Shown here one piece after another: positions 50,518-53,938 of a stretch of DNA of 53,938 nt. Numbering within the stretch: position 1 is the first letter of the stretch; the number at the start of each line of letters is the position of its first letter. A program made the position numbers and the translations under genes. A model generated the notes under the pieces. It saw nothing but the letters and a program-made list of their open reading frames with translations, made no database searches and was not told the origin of the DNA. Origin of the DNA: Acidimicrobiaceae bacterium (GTDB lineage Bacteria; Actinomycetota; Acidimicrobiia; Acidimicrobiales; Aldehydirespiratoraceae); contig PBTQ01000001.1 in the NCBI GenBank assembly GCA_002729125.1, forward strand, positions 1 to 53,938, read 5' to 3'.

Positions 50518-51723
50518 TCAGATTGAGATCGCGAACTCCGGTGGGGTGGCCTGGTCGACGATCGGGTCGACCGGGTTGTTGAACGTCGGGAACTGGCGCT
50601 GGGCCTGCCGACGATACTTCGTGGTCGAATGCTCCGGGTCGGTGTCGAACTCGGGGATCACCTGCTGGCCAAAGACCTCGATCATCTCCAGCACCTGCTC
50701 GTGTGCAAAGCCTTCGTCGGGGGTGCCGAACGTGACCTGGGTGCAGCCGACGTCCTGGTATGCCTGAAGCTGCTCGCAGACTTCTTCAGGGTTTCCGCAC
50801 AGCATGTAACCCTCGGCGATCGCCCAGTCGAGGGTGGCGTCGTCGAGCTCGGCGTGTGCCCGGGCGTTCGGCCACACGATGGCGTCGGGGCTCTGCGGCA
50901 TCGAGTCGTGGTAGAGGTTCACCATCGTGACTCGGTAGCCGCGAAGATTGCGTTTCGCCATGGCTCGCGCTTCCTCGCGGTCCTCGAGGCAGATGACGGC
51001 GTTGGTCATCATCACGTTGTGGTTCTGGAACTGGCCGACCGGGTCGCTGACGTTCTCGGCCGCTTCGAGGTAGGCGTCAACCCGCCCCTTCAAGTTATGG
51101 ATCGGTTCGAAGTTGAAGGCGATCGCGCCGAGGCCCATGGCGCCAGCCTTTGCGTAGGTAGCGGGATTGCCGCACGCCACCCACATCGGGGGGTGGCCCT
51201 CGCCATAGGGCTTCGGGAGGATGTTGTGAGGCGTCGGCACCGAGAACGCCTCACCATGGTGCTCGTAGTCCTTTTGCTCCCACATGCGCGGGATCTCGCG
51301 AATGACCTCGTCCCAGATGGCCTTGGTCTCGGTGAGTTCGGTGCCGTTGAATGTCCGGACCTCGTGACTGCCGGCGCCCCGACCGGTGCCGAACTCGAAC
51401 CGGCCCTCGGAAAGGTGATCCATCATCGCCGCTCGTTCAGCGATGCGAACCGGGTGGTCCTTACTCGTCGGGAATGAGGTAATGGCCGAGCCGACATGGA
51501 TCTGGTCGGTGCGTCCGGCGACGTAACCCATCACCGGATACGGCGCGGACATATGGCTGTATTCAGTGAGTCCGTGGTGCTCGCCGAACCAGGCGTACTT
51601 CCAGTTGTGGCGGTCACCGAGCACGGCGTACTCGGCTTCGCGCATGAGCATCAGATGCTCAGAATCAGGATCGTGTGCTGCGGGCCCCGGCAGGTACCCG
51701 TTGAAGAACAGCCCGAACTCCAT
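50518..51723 (-). CDS. LLM-class flavin-dependent oxidoreductase (bacterial luciferase-like)
   Basis: 401 residues. TIM-barrel monooxygenase of the luciferase family: 'EFGLFFNGYLPG', 'YAWFGEHHGLTEYSHMSAPYPVMGYVAGRTDQIHVGSAI', 'HPVRIAERAAMMDHLSEGRFEFGTGRGAGSHEVRTFN', 'PPMWVACGNPATYAKAGAMGLG' and 'EVCEQLQAYQDVGCTQVTFG'. Members use FMNH2 or F420H2; in actinobacteria both occur. Start ATG 51723 has a GAGGGGG site; longer frames upstream are not conserved. The C-terminal 60 residues (EFDTDPEHSTTKYRRQAQRQ...) are an extension. Substrate unknown. Confidence 0.9.
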   Translation of the reverse strand: MEFGLFFNGYLPGPAAHDPDSEHLMLMREAEYAVLGDRHNWKYAWFGEHHGLTEYSHMSAPYPVMGYVAGRTDQIHVGSAITSFPTSKDHPVRIAERAAMMDHLSEGRFEFGTGRGAGSHEVRTFNGTELTETKAIWDEVIREIPRMWEQKDYEHHGEAFSVPTPHNILPKPYGEGHPPMWVACGNPATYAKAGAMGLGAIAFNFEPIHNLKGRVDAYLEAAENVSDPVGQFQNHNVMMTNAVICLEDREEARAMAKRNLRGYRVTMVNLYHDSMPQSPDAIVWPNARAHAELDDATLDWAIAEGYMLCGNPEEVCEQLQAYQDVGCTQVTFGTPDEGFAHEQVLEMIEVFGQQVIPEFDTDPEHSTTKYRRQAQRQFPTFNNPVDPIVDQATPPEFAISI

Positions 51724-51831
51724 GTCGCCCCCTCGGCATCGCTTCGGTGGGACAGAGGCTACGGGGGCGGCAGCGAGCGAGCAAGAACTCGACGGTCTCG
51801 TCAGCCGGGCGCAGGCCTGGCGTCCCACCGG

Positions 51832-52689
51832 CTACACCGTCGTCAGGAGCGCCACCATGCCGAGGCCGTTGATCAAGGCGTGGGTGATGATCGAGGCGCC
51901 GATGCGTCCGGTGAGGAGTCGTCCCATGCCGAGCGCGACGCCCAGAGTGAACAGCACGGGGAACCGGCTCGGTTCGAAGTGGGCCGCAGCGAATGCGGCG
52001 GAGGTGATGAGCAACACCCACCATTCCGACATTCCCCGCTTCAGCAGGGTGCTCCACCACAGGCCCCGGTAGACAAGTTCCTCGATCACCGGGACGGCGG
52101 TGGCGGCGAACACGGCGACGAAGACGATCCAGATCGTAAGGCCCGACGTGTCCGCGTCATCGATGAGCCCGTCCGATCCTTCCGGCGAACCGTCGAGGCC
52201 TTCGTCTGCGGCGTCTTCGAGGAGTTCCGCAACGCTTGCCGTCGGCGTCTGGGCACCCAGCTCGTTCATTGCGGCGACAACGCCGGCGACCGCCAGAAAG
52301 CCGCCGACCACCAGCACGGGCCCGATGACCCAATCAATCTTCCGAACGGCCATCCCGTAATCGCGGTCGATCCCGGTGCCCTTGGACCTCGCGATCCACC
52401 AGACGAAACCACCCTGAGCGATCTGGGGGCCGGCGACGAGAAGCGGGAGCCACGGCGAGTTCAGGGCTGCGTCGGGAGCAACCAGTGCCATGATCCCGAC
52501 CAGCACGATCGAGGCCACGACGAAGACCCCGAAGCTGGCAAGTGCGTCGCCGAGACCCCACCGGGCGAACGGCGGGAACGGGATCAGAGGTGGCCGACCC
52601 TGGTCCTTCCACTCGCTCGCGCCCCCGGCGGGTTTCAGCGGAGGAGGCGGGGGAGGAGGTGGTGGGGGTGGGAGTGACGACTCGGCCAT
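51832..52689 (-). CDS. CPBP-family intramembrane metalloprotease
   Basis: 285 residues. It opens with an unusual run of about twelve prolines (residues 7-18) and a cytosolic segment, followed by about seven to eight membrane helices. The three motifs of the CPBP/Abi family are present: EExxxR in VIEELVYRGLWW, the His of FAAAHFEP, and the third motif His-x3-Asn in ITHALINGLGM. Homologues include prenyl-protein proteases and bacteriocin self-immunity proteins; the bacterial substrate is generally unknown. A long acidic loop rich in Asp/Glu/Gly (ELLEDAADEGLDGSPEGSDG) lies between helices. Stands alone on the minus strand. Confidence 0.88.
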   Translation of the reverse strand: MAESSLPPPPPPPPPPPLKPAGGASEWKDQGRPPLIPFPPFARWGLGDALASFGVFVVASIVLVGIMALVAPDAALNSPWLPLLVAGPQIAQGGFVWWIARSKGTGIDRDYGMAVRKIDWVIGPVLVVGGFLAVAGVVAAMNELGAQTPTASVAELLEDAADEGLDGSPEGSDGLIDDADTSGLTIWIVFVAVFAATAVPVIEELVYRGLWWSTLLKRGMSEWWVLLITSAAFAAAHFEPSRFPVLFTLGVALGMGRLLTGRIGASIITHALINGLGMVALLTTV

Positions 52690-52712
52690 CGGGTGGCGAG
52701 GGTAGTTGTCAC

Positions 52713-53831
52713 TCAGGGGTGGAGGTCACCGCGGTCGTGCAGGTTCATCGCCGGGAACGGCCCGAAGAACCCGTGCTCGTAGAGGCCGTACCCGACCTGA
52801 TCCCCATAGGTGAACTCGCCGACCGAATCGACGACGCCGTACTGGGCGAGTCCCCGGATCTCGTCGACGTGGTAGGTGAGTGCTTGCACGACCTCGTCGT
52901 CGCCCTGCCACATGCCGTGGCGCCAGTCCTCTTCGAAGCCGTAGCCGGTGCCGATCGAGATGAAGTTGGTGACGAGCGGCTTGGCGGCGATCGTGATCGG
53001 GCCCTCGGGCGCTTCGGGCATCGTGATGCGGCTTCCCGAGAGCAGACGGGTGCCGGAGATCATGTCATGATCCCACTCGGGAGTTCCGAGCCACTCGACC
53101 GGCCGGTCTGGGTCGGCCCAAACGCGGACGGCCTCTTCGAGGGGACGAACCCCATCGGGGCGCTGGTGACACATGTAGACGATCGAATGGTCGCCGAAAT
53201 CGATCGGCATGTAGTTCCACATGCCCGGCATGACCGAGATCGACTGCCGGATGCCGTCGGGCTGCTTCTCGCCGACAGGGCGCACGCCCCAGGAACGATC
53301 GCGACTGCCACCGCAACGGTCAGGCGTGACGGCGATGTCCTCACCGGCGACGGTGAGCGTGCCCTCCCAGCGGCCCATCTGAGCGAACCGCTGGGTGTCG
53401 AAGACCACCGTGCCCCTGCTGCGCAGATATTGGCGAGGTTCCTCGAAGGCGGGGATCGATGCCGTCCAAGTGACGTCCATGGCGATGTCGGCGTCGTTCG
53501 GTTCGACGATCACCCGGAGCTTCTCGAGCGGCTCGATGATCTCCACCCGCATCGGGCCGACCGAGATGTCCATGCGGTCCTCGAGCGGCTTCGAGGTCCG
53601 CATGATGCGCTGGATGCCGTCCTTGGTGACCGCAAGAAACGCGTCGGTCGTGCCCAGGTTGGGGTATTGCCCGAGCCCGAAGATCGCGAAGTACTCGTCG
53701 GATGACGGGTGCAGGTTGAAGTAGTAGCGGTCGTAGAAGTTCCGGTCAGACGTGGCAACGTGGCGGACGAACTCCGAGGTCTGATGGACGGGGTAGTCGT
53801 CCCACCCGGATACCGAACGTTCTGCAGTCAT
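52713..53831 (-). CDS. Conserved protein of unknown function, beta-rich (possible lipocalin-like/CrtC-AttH type)
   Basis: 372 residues, no signal peptide or membrane helix. It appears rich in beta strands and Trp/Tyr/Gly: 'HPSSDEYFAIFGLGQYPNLGTTDAFLAV', 'FDTQRFAQMGRWEGTL', 'RCGGSRDRSWGVRPVG', 'MWNYMPIDFGDHSIVYMCHQRPDG' and 'QVGYGLYEHGFFGPFPAMN'. The R-D-x-S-W-G segment is seen in lipocalin-like hydratases of the CrtC/AttH superfamily, which bind hydrophobic molecules, so a role with lipids or steroids is possible. I cannot name a function. ATG 53831 lies 6 nt after TACGGT (minus strand 53838-53843), a leaderless start. Confidence 0.7.
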   Translation of the reverse strand: MTAERSVSGWDDYPVHQTSEFVRHVATSDRNFYDRYYFNLHPSSDEYFAIFGLGQYPNLGTTDAFLAVTKDGIQRIMRTSKPLEDRMDISVGPMRVEIIEPLEKLRVIVEPNDADIAMDVTWTASIPAFEEPRQYLRSRGTVVFDTQRFAQMGRWEGTLTVAGEDIAVTPDRCGGSRDRSWGVRPVGEKQPDGIRQSISVMPGMWNYMPIDFGDHSIVYMCHQRPDGVRPLEEAVRVWADPDRPVEWLGTPEWDHDMISGTRLLSGSRITMPEAPEGPITIAAKPLVTNFISIGTGYGFEEDWRHGMWQGDDEVVQALTYHVDEIRGLAQYGVVDSVGEFTYGDQVGYGLYEHGFFGPFPAMNLHDRGDLHP

Positions 53832-53890
53832 GAGAGGACCGTAACTCGCTGGTTCACGGTGGACCCAATGCTCGCGGTACCGTCTCGTGC

Positions 53891-53938
53891 GTGACGAAGA
53901 CTCGTGTACCCGCCGTCGACGGCCTCTTCACCGAGGTC
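53891..53938 (+). CDS. Probable Zn-ribbon/OB-fold (DUF35-like) protein, 3' truncated by window end
   Basis: Only 16 codons are in the window, reading MTKTRVPAVDGLFTEV from GTG 53891. A TACCGT -10 (53878-53883) lies 7 nt upstream, the same layout as other starts here, so this is likely a real gene. The opening 'RVPAVDGLFT' is typical of acyl-CoA-associated Zn-ribbon OB-fold proteins, which partner thiolases or MaoC-type enzymes. Too short for more than a suggestion. Confidence 0.4.
   Translation, partial: MTKTRVPAVDGLFTEV

Noticed and set aside
51496-53705. Two long plus-strand open frames opposite the LLM, CPBP and unknown genes
   Set aside because: They overlap each other and three better supported genes; composition is typical of antisense shadows.

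Overview
The window is GC-rich bacterial DNA, densely packed, mostly with short intergenic gaps and many 4-bp start/stop overlaps. It looks like an actinobacterium, most plausibly Acidimicrobiia (Ilumatobacter-like). Reasons: a mycothione reductase; the mycobacterial gene order gcvH - garA-like FHA - MerR - bifunctional nuclease - MerR; a furA-katG pair; GTG starts; and many genes whose start codon lies 6-8 nt after a TANNNT -10 element, the arrangement of leaderless actinobacterial transcripts. The taxon is inferred; no rRNA or marker phylogeny is available here.

Region 1 (1-10,300) handles iron. It holds the end of a siderophore-binding lipoprotein fused to an Mtb12-like domain, a Gdt1/TMEM165-type cation transporter, a siderophore-interacting reductase, and an operon of two more binding lipoproteins plus a HugZ-like haem protein. 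Divergent from that operon are two FecCD permeases and an ATPase, followed by a bacterioferritin-like protein. Two IdeR/DtxR-like boxes sit in the promoters. The region ends at a 47-nt 3' half of a tRNA-Pro(GGG) gene with its terminator but no 5' half. This is the expected remnant of site-specific integration, so the iron cluster may be the right end of a genomic island whose left end lies outside the window.

Region 2 (10,400-22,500) is a mixed metabolic stretch: a lipid-anchored trypsin-like protease, an aromatic-amino-acid-type decarboxylase, a DauA-like D-amino-acid dehydrogenase divergent from an HD-domain (MIOX/PhnZ-like) putative oxygenase, three short-chain dehydrogenases, katG with furA, and a nitronate monooxygenase. 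It also has selD, whose reading frame crosses an in-frame TGA that encodes selenocysteine at the catalytic position.

Region 3 (22,500-28,960) is one cobalamin operon behind a B12 riboswitch: BtuFCD uptake, CobO adenosyltransferase, then CobU, CobT, CobS and a CobC-like phosphatase. Together these import corrinoids, adenosylate them and attach the lower ligand.

Region 4 (28,940-53,938) is core chromosome: dihydrouridine synthase, three-part proton-translocating transhydrogenase, a Maf-decarboxylase fusion, SRAP peptidase, HIT protein, PgsA-like enzyme, the gcvH-garA-MerR-hpt-BFN-MerR block, chorismate synthase, GlpD, an acyl-CoA synthetase, mycothione reductase, MaoC and CitE-like proteins, a VOC protein, an LLM oxidoreductase, a CPBP protease and a conserved unknown. 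The window ends in the first codons of a probable Zn-ribbon protein. I saw no CRISPR array, insertion sequence, integrase or rRNA gene.
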